Of a DNA stretch of 5,348 nt, positions 1-4,810 are shown in pieces. Made by a program: the position numbers and the translations under genes. The first letter of the stretch is position 1, and every line of letters begins with the position of its first letter. The notes under the pieces are model-generated. The model did no database searches. It was not told the DNA's origin and worked only from the letters and a program-made list of their open reading frames with translations. Source of the stretch: Boseongicola sp. (lineage in GTDB: Bacteria > Pseudomonadota > Alphaproteobacteria > Rhodobacterales > Rhodobacteraceae); NCBI GenBank assembly GCA_013042895.1, contig JABDPD010000306.1, positions 1 through 5,348 of the forward strand, read 5' to 3'.

Positions 1-258
1 GCCCAGGCTGGCACAGAGCACCAAAACCCCGCGCGGCGCAGTGTCCCCAAAGAATCGCTCTACACGACCCTGAGCGGATTCGGCCAATTCGAGATAGTCC
101 CCTGCCCTTTCAGGCCGGTCTGTCCAGACATTTGGAGCGATCTCTGTCAGTCCATAGGCCTCGGGCCAAAGAAACCGATGCGTGCCCGGCACAGCCACCC
201 CAACGACCAAAGCCATAAAGATCGTAGAGGAAACAAAACTGAACAGACGCGCGAGCAT
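1..258 (-). CDS. N-terminal part of a membrane-anchored protein of unknown function (runs off the window)
   Basis: I translated this from the reverse strand: an ATG at 258-256 opens a frame of 86 codons that runs past position 1 with no stop. The protein begins MLARLFSFVSSTIFMALVV, a single hydrophobic segment (about residues 5-24) that is either an uncleaved signal anchor or a signal peptide. A probably extracytoplasmic part follows, with the motif NVWTDRPERAGDYLEL and a hydrophobic strand ending VLVLCASLG at the window edge. I do not recognise the family and assign no function. There is no good Shine-Dalgarno sequence before the ATG. A TAA stop in the same frame (261-259) directly abuts it, so translation may depend on upstream ribosomes. 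It lies 61 nt downstream of the diguanylate cyclase gene on the same strand and is probably cotranscribed with it. The coding call is fairly safe; the function is unknown. Confidence 0.7.
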   Translation of the reverse strand, partial: MLARLFSFVSSTIFMALVVGVAVPGTHRFLWPEAYGLTEIAPNVWTDRPERAGDYLELAESAQGRVERFFGDTAPRGVLVLCASLG

Positions 259-375
259 TTAATCGTCAAAGCGGGGATCGCCTTCGATTTCAACCCTAAT
301 ACCCTCGCGCACCAAGTCGCTACTGCCGCGCGGCCAACTCGATCTTGGAGTTCGTCCGCCGCTCAACACCTGCAT
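259..375 (-). other. short coding-like ORF (38 codons) in the junction downstream of the GGDEF gene
   Basis: A reverse-strand frame starts at ATG 375-373 and ends at TAA 261-259. Its first half overlaps the 3' end of the diguanylate cyclase gene in another frame. The second half fills the intergenic gap and reads DLVREGIRVEIEGDPRFDD, with ordinary-looking codons, and its stop touches the next start codon (TAAATG). It could be a short coupling ORF, the displaced tail of a frameshifted gene, or chance. No family is recognised, and there is no strong ribosome binding site. Confidence 0.2.
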
Positions 376-1183
376 AGTCTTCGCTCGTCAGCTCACTCTG
401 CGAAGACAGCGCAATTGCCTCCGATCCATCCGCAAACCGCAACTGAGCCCGGCCCAGAGATTTTGCCACATATAGAGCATCATCCGCCGCAACCAGTTGT
501 TTTTCAAAGGAAACATCACTCTGAGCCCAGACCGCTCCGACAGACAACGTCACCGTCAAATGCTCCTTTGCCGAGGGGTCAGTAAAGCTCACCGGCTGCC
601 CCAAGCGCACCGCAACCGTCTTACCGTGCTCCTCCGAAACATCTGCCAGAAACACTGCGAATTCTTCGCCGCCAATCCGTCCGGCCAAATCCTCAAGCCT
701 CAGATGCCAGTTCAGGCGATGTCCAATCGCTTCAATACACCGATCCCCCGCTGCATGCCCGTATTGATCATTGATCCGCTTGAAGTGATCGACATCCATC
801 AAAAGCAACAACCCTGTACGCGACTTTGGCAACGCTCGTTTCAATCGGCCAATAAAAGTCTGTCGATTGAACACTTTTGAAAGCGGGTCGTAGTACGCGC
901 GCTTTGTGAGCGCGCGTATCGCGGACACCTGCTGCCAACTTCCCAGCATGAACAGAAACACAAATGGAGTCCCGATGAACAGCGATTCAAGCGCCATATC
1001 CGTCATCGTATGATCTGCATCCCGCAAGATCTGCCGCGTCACCAGCACATGCCAGCCAAATATCAACACGCAGAAAAACGCGGACTTCCAAATGAATCCC
1101 GATAGACTTCGCGGAGCAAAATGATTGAGCACCTTTCGCATGAGAGTGCAGTAACCAACAATCGTTAAGAAACACTTGGTCAT
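320..1183 (-). CDS. membrane-bound diguanylate cyclase (GGDEF domain with I-site)
   Basis: The predicted enzyme joins two GTP to make cyclic di-GMP at the inner membrane. Two hydrophobic segments lie near residues 29-49 and 66-81, with a short loop between them and no recognised sensor domain. The GGDEF domain spans about residues 95-252. It starts with YDPLSKVFNR (98-107), then MDVDHFKRIND (129-139) with metal ligand D130 and guanine contacts N138 and D147, then the active-site GGEEF (171-175). The spacing of these residues matches PleD. An intact RxxD inhibitory site (RLED, 162-165) lies five residues before GGEEF, so product feedback inhibition is likely. The tail after about residue 253 is polar and probably disordered. 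The start is uncertain: ATG 1183 has a GGAG only 1 nt upstream, and Met15 (position 1141) looks like a natural N-terminus but has no ribosome binding site. The gene is divergent from the VOC/WYL unit and lies upstream of the membrane protein gene at 258. Function is well supported; the start is not. Confidence 0.93.
   Translation of the reverse strand: MTKCFLTIVGYCTLMRKVLNHFAPRSLSGFIWKSAFFCVLIFGWHVLVTRQILRDADHTMTDMALESLFIGTPFVFLFMLGSWQQVSAIRALTKRAYYDPLSKVFNRQTFIGRLKRALPKSRTGLLLLMDVDHFKRINDQYGHAAGDRCIEAIGHRLNWHLRLEDLAGRIGGEEFAVFLADVSEEHGKTVAVRLGQPVSFTDPSAKEHLTVTLSVGAVWAQSDVSFEKQLVAADDALYVAKSLGRAQLRFADGSEAIALSSQSELTSEDYAGVERRTNSKIELAARQ
894..918. repeat. perfect 10-bp inverted repeat with 5-nt loop inside the GGDEF gene
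   Basis: The arms TACGCGCGCT (894-903) and AGCGCGCGTA (909-918) are exact reverse complements around the loop TTGTG. The repeat lies in the stretch coding for the linker between the second membrane segment and the GGDEF domain (IRALTKRAYY). No T-run follows on either strand, so it is not a canonical intrinsic terminator. It may simply come from RA codons repeated in a GC-rich gene. Confidence 0.6.
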
Positions 1184-1234
1184 GCTCCAAAATCGCCGCT
1201 CCGCTCAGCAACAATCCTGCCATTTATCCAGATC

Positions 1235-1258
1235 CTCCTGACACAACCCTGTCAGGAG
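1235..1258. promoter_or_regulatory. palindromic operator candidate in the divergent GGDEF / VOC-WYL intergenic region
   Basis: A perfect 9-bp inverted repeat, CTCCTGACA (1235-1243), CAACCC spacer, TGTCAGGAG (1250-1258), sits 45 nt before the VOC start and 51 nt before the assigned GGDEF start. Its size and symmetry suit a dimeric helix-turn-helix regulator. The WYL regulator encoded in the downstream unit is the obvious candidate, through autoregulation. I could not identify a convincing -35/-10 pair on either strand, so the mode of control is inferred. No T-run follows, which argues against a terminator. Confidence 0.6.
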
Positions 1259-1288
1259 CGGTGTGCCACAAGGGGTCATTAACTCAAC

Positions 1289-1294
1289 AAAGGA
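1289..1294 (+). promoter_or_regulatory. ribosome binding site of the VOC gene
   Basis: AAAGGA ends 9 nt before the ATG at 1304. It is the only good Shine-Dalgarno match in this leader and supports 1304 as the start of the VOC protein. Confidence 0.7.
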
Positions 1295-1303
1295 ACAAGA
1301 ATC

Positions 1304-1681
1304 ATGCCAACCCCTCCTGCCAATCCTGTCGTCTGGACCGAAATTCCCGTGCGTGACATTGATCGCGGTATCGCGTTCTATAAGGACGTATTCCACTTCA
1401 CTCTTGAGCGCGACGAAAGCGGCCCAAACCCCATGGCTAACTTCATCAACGACATGACCGGAGTCTCTGGTCACCTCTATCCCGGCAACCCATCCGCTCC
1501 AGGACAAGGCCCAACAATCCACCTCAATGTACCCGACACACTGGAAGCCGCCGCCGACCGCTGCTGGAAAGCCGGAGGTACCGTGCAAGGCGACCCCATC
1601 CCGCTGCCCGTCGGCCGCTTCCAATACGCACTCGACCCCGACGGCAATTCCATCGGTCTTTTTGAAGCGAAGGCCGCCTGA
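1304..1681 (+). CDS. VOC family (glyoxalase/bleomycin-resistance fold) protein
   Basis: This is a 125-residue protein of the vicinal oxygen chelate superfamily, the usual length for a single-domain member with two beta-alpha-beta-beta-beta modules. Module one runs from about residue 8 to 60 and shows VVWTEIPVRDIDRGIAFYKDV, the typical first strand followed by a helix. Module two runs from about 70 to 122 and has TIHLNVPDTLEAAADRC and the family-typical ALDPDGNSIGLFE close. Possible metal ligands are E13, H57, H73 and E121, inferred by position only. Members include lyases, dioxygenases, resistance proteins and small-ligand binders, and the substrate cannot be told from sequence. The reading frame ends in TGATG, the A of the stop being the first base of the regulator's start, so the two are translationally coupled. 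The palindrome at 1235-1258 probably governs the unit. Confidence 0.9.
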   Translation: MPTPPANPVVWTEIPVRDIDRGIAFYKDVFHFTLERDESGPNPMANFINDMTGVSGHLYPGNPSAPGQGPTIHLNVPDTLEAAADRCWKAGGTVQGDPIPLPVGRFQYALDPDGNSIGLFEAKAA

Positions 1682-2385
1682 TGCGCCGGGCCGACCGTCT
1701 CTTTCAGATCGTGCAATATCTGCGCGACGGTCGGCTCACCACCGCCGCAACTCTGGCGAAAAAACTCGAGGTCAGCGAACGCACAGTATACCGCGATATC
1801 GCTGACCTCATCGGCACCGGTGTGCCGATAGATGGCGAAGCGGGCGTGGGTTACATCATGCGCGAAGGCTACGACGTACCACCGTTGATGTTCACCCGCT
1901 CCGAGATCGTCGCCCTCACCGCCGGCGCCCGTCTCATACGCGCATGGGGCGGCACCGCCATGGCCGAAGCTGCCGAGGAAGCGCTGGTCAAAATCCGCGC
2001 CGTCCTCCCGGAGGATGCCCGTCAGAATGCGGCCAAAGTGCAAGTACATGCCTTCGAAATGCCCGAGCTCGACCGCGAGACACGCAAACGCCTTGATCTC
2101 CTCGAAGCCGCCGTCGAAACCAACACAAAGCTCAACATCACCTACGCCACCGAGGACGGCACGCCCTCAACCCGCGCGATCCGCCCCTTGGGTCTGTGGT
2201 TCTGGGGCAAGGTCTGGACCCTCGTCGCATGGTGCGAATTACGCGAGGATTTTCGCATGTTTCGCGCCGACCGCATCGCCGACCAAACCGAAGCCGGCCA
2301 CTTCAGACAGGAGCGTGGTAAACGCCTCTCGGACTTTTATGCCTCCAAAGACCCTAACCGTCCTTCATACCTACCCAAGCCCTGA
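1681..2385 (+). CDS. YafY-type transcriptional regulator with HTH and WYL domains
   Basis: This is a 234-residue DNA-binding regulator. An N-terminal HTH_11 (DeoR-like winged helix) spans residues 5-60 and opens RRADRLFQIVQYL. The recognition helix is SERTVYRDIADL (32-43), and the wing contains GVGYIM. A helical linker (about 70-130) leads to a WYL domain (about 131-205). There the family's defining tripeptide reads W-T-L (WTLVAW, 179-184), followed by the conserved FRMFRADRI. WYL domains bind small ligands or nucleic acid; the ligand here is unknown. The start shares one base with the VOC stop, and no separate promoter is visible, so it probably depends on the VOC transcript. The likely target is its own promoter region (palindrome at 1235-1258). 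The 3' end overlaps the convergent DUF1801 gene by 32 bp. Confidence 0.93.
   Translation: MRRADRLFQIVQYLRDGRLTTAATLAKKLEVSERTVYRDIADLIGTGVPIDGEAGVGYIMREGYDVPPLMFTRSEIVALTAGARLIRAWGGTAMAEAAEEALVKIRAVLPEDARQNAAKVQVHAFEMPELDRETRKRLDLLEAAVETNTKLNITYATEDGTPSTRAIRPLGLWFWGKVWTLVAWCELREDFRMFRADRIADQTEAGHFRQERGKRLSDFYASKDPNRPSYLPKP
1768..1809. repeat. perfect 11-bp inverted repeat inside the regulator gene
   Basis: The arms GAGGTCAGCGA (1768-1778) and TCGCTGACCTC (1799-1809) are exact reverse complements separated by 20 nt. They lie in codons for the recognition helix region (EVSE to IADL). The second arm shares bases with a 10-nt self-complementary stretch, GCGATATCGC (1793-1802). Function is unknown and chance is possible. 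Confidence 0.55.
1810..1829. repeat. 8-bp inverted repeat directly abutting the preceding one
   Basis: ATCGGCAC (1810-1817) and GTGCCGAT (1822-1829) flank a 4-nt loop (CGGT), starting at the base after the previous repeat ends. It codes for IGTGVPI in the regulator. No T-run follows, so it is not a terminator. It may reflect codon bias alone. Confidence 0.5.
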
Positions 2386-2713
2386 AGATCGCCAGCAGTT
2401 CCGCCTCCTTCGTTGCCAGTTCTTCCAGACTCGCAACCTTGAACGTCCGCGCTTCCTTCCCGTCCCCTTCAAGGCTGGGAAACACGCCTGGAATCTCTGC
2501 ACCCTTGTGAAACATCAACGACGCATGCGCCTTTGCTTTTGGAAAGAAACTTGCAATGTTTCCCTTATAAATAAAGGTTGGAGCCTGCCACTTTATGTCC
2601 TCTGATACCACCGGAAGCTCCGCCAGAACGATATCCCGAATCGCAGAGACCACTGGCTTCATCGGGTTTTCATAAGCCTCCAACCAAGCATCTACTTTGG
2701 CGTTCTTACCCAT
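2354..2713 (-). CDS. DUF1801 (YdhG-like) protein
   Basis: This is a 119-residue single-domain protein of the DUF1801 family, a small alpha/beta fold related in shape to frataxin; some relatives (B. subtilis YdhG) have been linked to iron handling. The visible signature is the N-terminal helix MKPVVSAIRDIVLAELP, then IKWQAPTFIYKGNIASFFPKA, the family's central I-K-W-x-x-P-T-F block, then the strand HASLMFHKGA. The C-terminal helix is LEELATKEAELLAIFRAW. I chose ATG 2713 over the ATG at 2728 because GAGGGG lies 7 nt upstream of it and the longer form would only add MRGNA. It begins 4 nt after the stop of the NTF2-like ORF and appears to end the leftward gene run. Its biochemical role is not established. 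Confidence 0.85.
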   Translation of the reverse strand: MGKNAKVDAWLEAYENPMKPVVSAIRDIVLAELPVVSEDIKWQAPTFIYKGNIASFFPKAKAHASLMFHKGAEIPGVFPSLEGDGKEARTFKVASLEELATKEAELLAIFRAWVGMKDG

Positions 2714-2717
2714 CGCG

Positions 2718-2924
2718 TTACCCCTCATTCAAAGTCGTAATCAGCGAAACGATCTTCCCCTCATCAAACTGAAACCGGTACAGGCCACTGCCCTTGCCAC
2801 CCGGAATAGACCGCGAGTAACACGTCCACCCCACACGCACTTCGCCGCCTGTGGTCTCGGCATGCTGCACCTCCAAACGCGTGTCCAACATCGGCATCTC
2901 CCAACCCAGGGCCATCTCCTTCAC
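2718..2924 (-). CDS. NTF2/SnoaL-like ORF, apparently lacking its N-terminal part
   Basis: The longest start-to-stop reading is 68 codons from GTG 2924. The same frame stays open back to the acetyltransferase TAG at 2967, and the extra upstream residues (FRHFFERVKEMALGW) look like part of the domain. This helix, then strands through RLEVQHAETTGGEVRVGWTC, then YRFQFDEGKIVSLITTLNE, match the second half of an NTF2/SnoaL-like cone fold. Family members usually have 110-140 residues, so about 40-50 N-terminal residues (the first helices and strand) are missing. No good ribosome binding site with proper spacing precedes GTG 2924 or ATG 2915. It could be a decaying remnant after a deletion, or a short gene translated by coupling. 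Neither other reverse-strand frame upstream supplies the missing half. Fold assignment is moderate, and whether it is functional is doubtful. Confidence 0.5.
   Translation of the reverse strand: MKEMALGWEMPMLDTRLEVQHAETTGGEVRVGWTCYSRSIPGGKGSGLYRFQFDEGKIVSLITTLNEG
2721..2726 (-). promoter_or_regulatory. ribosome binding site deciding the DUF1801 start
   Basis: On the reverse strand GAGGGG lies 7 nt before ATG 2713, overlapping the last two sense codons of the NTF2-like ORF. It favours 2713 over the ATG at 2728, which has no such site. Confidence 0.6.
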
Positions 2925-2966
2925 CCTTTCAAAAAAATGCCTAAATCCCGATCGCCGGAAAAGCCG

Positions 2967-3548
2967 CTAACCCTCGACTTTGCCTCGCCGATCACCACGC
3001 AGGTTTGCGTACAAAACGTGGTTGCGCCAACGCCCGTCAATCTGAAGATACGACTGCGCCACACCCTCGTACTTGTACCCGCATTTCTCGAGCAACCCGC
3101 GCGACGCTTTGTTTTCCGGCAAACACGCGCTTTCCAACCGACTGAGATCCAACACCTCAAACGCGTGATGCACCAATGCCGTCAGCGCCTCGCGCATATA
3201 TCCTTCACGCGCATGCGGCTCGCCAATCCAATAGCCAACCGTCCCCGCCTGAGCCGGCCCGCGGCGAATATTGTCCAAGGTGATCGCCCCGATCAGACGC
3301 CCATCCTCGCGCCGCTCTAAAAATAGCGGTAGCGCCGTCCCCTGCGCGATGGACCGACTGGCCCAATAGACCCGGTTCACAAAGGACTTGCGCGACAAAT
3401 GATCCCGCGCCCAGCGCGGCTCCCACGGCACCAGAAACTCCGCTGATTGCTCGCGCAAAGCGGCCCAATGTCTAAAATCTGCATGCACAGGCGGGCGCAA
3501 TACCATCCGCCCGGTATCAATCCGGACTTTGCGCCCGAACTTCAGCAT
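2967..3548 (-). CDS. RimJ/RimL-like GNAT N-acetyltransferase
   Basis: This 193-residue GNAT enzyme would transfer acetyl from acetyl-CoA to an amino group; RimJ-like relatives act on protein N-termini or small amines. Features in order: the opening strand GRMVLRPPVHADFRHWAALR (13-32), typical of RimJ; a PWEP motif (41-44); the central strand LIGAITLDNI (85-94); and GTVGYWIGEPHAREGYMREAL (102-122), the acetyl-CoA pyrophosphate-binding loop and helix. Then comes LESACLPENKASRGLLEKCGYKYEG (138-162) with the conserved N146 and the GYKYEG close. The C-terminal NHVLYANL is family-typical, so the domain is complete. Its ATG shares one base with the stop of the M16 peptidase gene (TAATG), implying translational coupling and a common transcript with thrC. 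The true substrate is unknown. The frame continues without another stop for 82 codons after its TAG. Confidence 0.92.
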   Translation of the reverse strand: MLKFGRKVRIDTGRMVLRPPVHADFRHWAALREQSAEFLVPWEPRWARDHLSRKSFVNRVYWASRSIAQGTALPLFLERREDGRLIGAITLDNIRRGPAQAGTVGYWIGEPHAREGYMREALTALVHHAFEVLDLSRLESACLPENKASRGLLEKCGYKYEGVAQSYLQIDGRWRNHVLYANLRGDRRGKVEG

Positions 3549-4810
3549 TACGCGACCAGCCTGCCCGCCAGAGCCTCGCGCTCCGGCGCTCGGGAAACCG
3601 GCCCATAAAGCGCCAACGCCGTATCCGCCTTTTCAACCAGTCCGGCGGCAAACGCCTTGGCATCCCCCGTCGTCACCGCATCAATCAACTCGACCGTCTC
3701 TTCCAAAGGCGGTACCCGGTCCCAGATCGACATGAGACGCGCCAGACGCTCCGCGCGGTTCGATGGGCTCTCCAACCCCATCAACATCCCTGCCTTCATC
3801 TGAGCCCGCGCCCGCGCTATCTCTTCAGGCGTCAAATCATCCGCCGCGCGCTTCAACTCATCCACCGTGAGGTTCACCAACCCCTCAATGTCCTCTGCGC
3901 CTGTTCCCGCATAAATTGTCAGCAGCCCACTGTCCGCATAAGCCCCGGTTTGCGCAAAGATCGTATAGCAAAGGCCGCGCTTTTCCCGCGCCTCCTGAAA
4001 CAGCCGAGACGACATCCCACCGCCCAAAACGGTCGAAAAAATCTGCGCTGTATAAACATCCGGATTGCGATACCCCGGCGTCTCGAACGCCAATGCAAAA
4101 TGCGCCTGCTCCAAGTCCTTCTCAACCCGGTGCTCACCTCCCCGGAACGCCGCCGGATCGGTGCCGCCGCCATCATGTGCGGCGAGGTGCCCGAAAGCCT
4201 CCTCAGCCGCCTTAACAATCGCATCGTGATCCACAGACCCCGCTGCCGAAACGATGATATTGCCCGGCGCATAGCGCTCTGCCACGAACCCCGAAAGGTC
4301 TGTGACACCAAACGAGGACACCTTCTCGGACGGTCCCAGAATCGTGCGCCCCAATGGCTGATCCGGAAAAGCCGTCTCCTGCAACCAGTCGAAAATCACA
4401 TCATCCGGCGTGTCATGTGCCTGCCCGATCTCTTGCAGGATCACATGGCGCTCAACCTCGACCTCACGCGGATCAAACGCCGGATTGAGAACGATATCGC
4501 TGATCACATCAAACGCCAGCGGCACGTCGTTCTCTAATACCCGCGCGTAATATGCGGTCATTTCGCGGCTGGTATAAGCATTGATATACCCGCCCACGTC
4601 CTCAATCGCCTCAGCAATTTCCAAAGCCGACCGCTTCGCCGTTCCCTTGAACGCCATGTGTTCCAGGAAATGTGCAATGCCATTCTGTTCAAGCCGCTCA
4701 TGCCGCCCACCGGCCGCAACCCAAACCCCAAGCGAGGCAGACGCCAGCCCCGGCATATGCTCCGTCACGACGCGCACGCCGTTTGCCATACGGTGGATTT
4801 CGACCGTCAC
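3548..4810 (-). CDS. M16 family zinc metallopeptidase (mitochondrial-processing-peptidase-like)
   Basis: This 420-residue M16B peptidase resembles the beta subunit of mitochondrial processing peptidase and cleaves peptides with a single zinc. The inverted zinc motif HFLEH is at residues 47-51 (H47 and H51 ligands, E50 catalytic base), and the third ligand is E127 in ILQEI, at the usual spacing. GGYINAYTSREMTAYY (73-88) is the typical substrate-groove block. The second, inactive half (about 200-400) has GGGMSSRLFQEAREKRGLCY (263-282), the characteristic C-domain motif. There is no signal peptide, so it is probably cytoplasmic. The length is normal for bacterial members. The start is GTG, overlapping the thrC stop as GTGA, a 4-nt overlap; no strong ribosome binding site is visible and coupling to thrC is likely. 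Its physiological substrate is unknown, and I see no link to threonine synthesis beyond cotranscription. Confidence 0.95.
   Translation of the reverse strand: MTVEIHRMANGVRVVTEHMPGLASASLGVWVAAGGRHERLEQNGIAHFLEHMAFKGTAKRSALEIAEAIEDVGGYINAYTSREMTAYYARVLENDVPLAFDVISDIVLNPAFDPREVEVERHVILQEIGQAHDTPDDVIFDWLQETAFPDQPLGRTILGPSEKVSSFGVTDLSGFVAERYAPGNIIVSAAGSVDHDAIVKAAEEAFGHLAAHDGGGTDPAAFRGGEHRVEKDLEQAHFALAFETPGYRNPDVYTAQIFSTVLGGGMSSRLFQEAREKRGLCYTIFAQTGAYADSGLLTIYAGTGAEDIEGLVNLTVDELKRAADDLTPEEIARARAQMKAGMLMGLESPSNRAERLARLMSIWDRVPPLEETVELIDAVTTGDAKAFAAGLVEKADTALALYGPVSRAPEREALAGRLVA

Noticed and set aside
326..335. GC-only 10-nt palindrome near the end of the GGDEF gene
   Set aside because: It has no loop and no following T-run, and is expected by chance in GC-rich coding sequence.
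497..880. 127-codon frame on the plus strand
   Set aside because: It is antisense to the GGDEF domain, which carries all catalytic residues at correct spacing.
1477..2049. 190-codon frame on the minus strand
   Set aside because: It is antisense to the VOC and regulator genes, both of which show clear domain motifs, and its translation shows no recognisable domain.
2015..2605. 196-codon frame on the plus strand
   Set aside because: It is a shifted shadow of the regulator gene continuing antisense through DUF1801; the composition is Pro/Ser/Arg-rich with no domain.
2931..2966. T7 run on the minus strand 30 nt after the GNAT stop, considered as an intrinsic terminator
   Set aside because: Only a weak 4-bp stem is possible upstream and it is not adjacent to the T-run; the frame through it also stays open in the NTF2-like reading.
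2921..3160. 79-codon minus-strand frame ending next to the NTF2-like ORF, considered as its missing N-terminal half
   Set aside because: It is a frame-shifted shadow of the GNAT C-terminus, rich in Arg and Cys, and does not resemble the first half of an NTF2 fold.
3950..4537. Long open frame of 195 codons on the plus strand
   Set aside because: It lies fully antisense to the M16 peptidase gene, whose zinc motif and full-length domain pattern are clear. The antisense translation is Arg/Pro-rich and matches no family.
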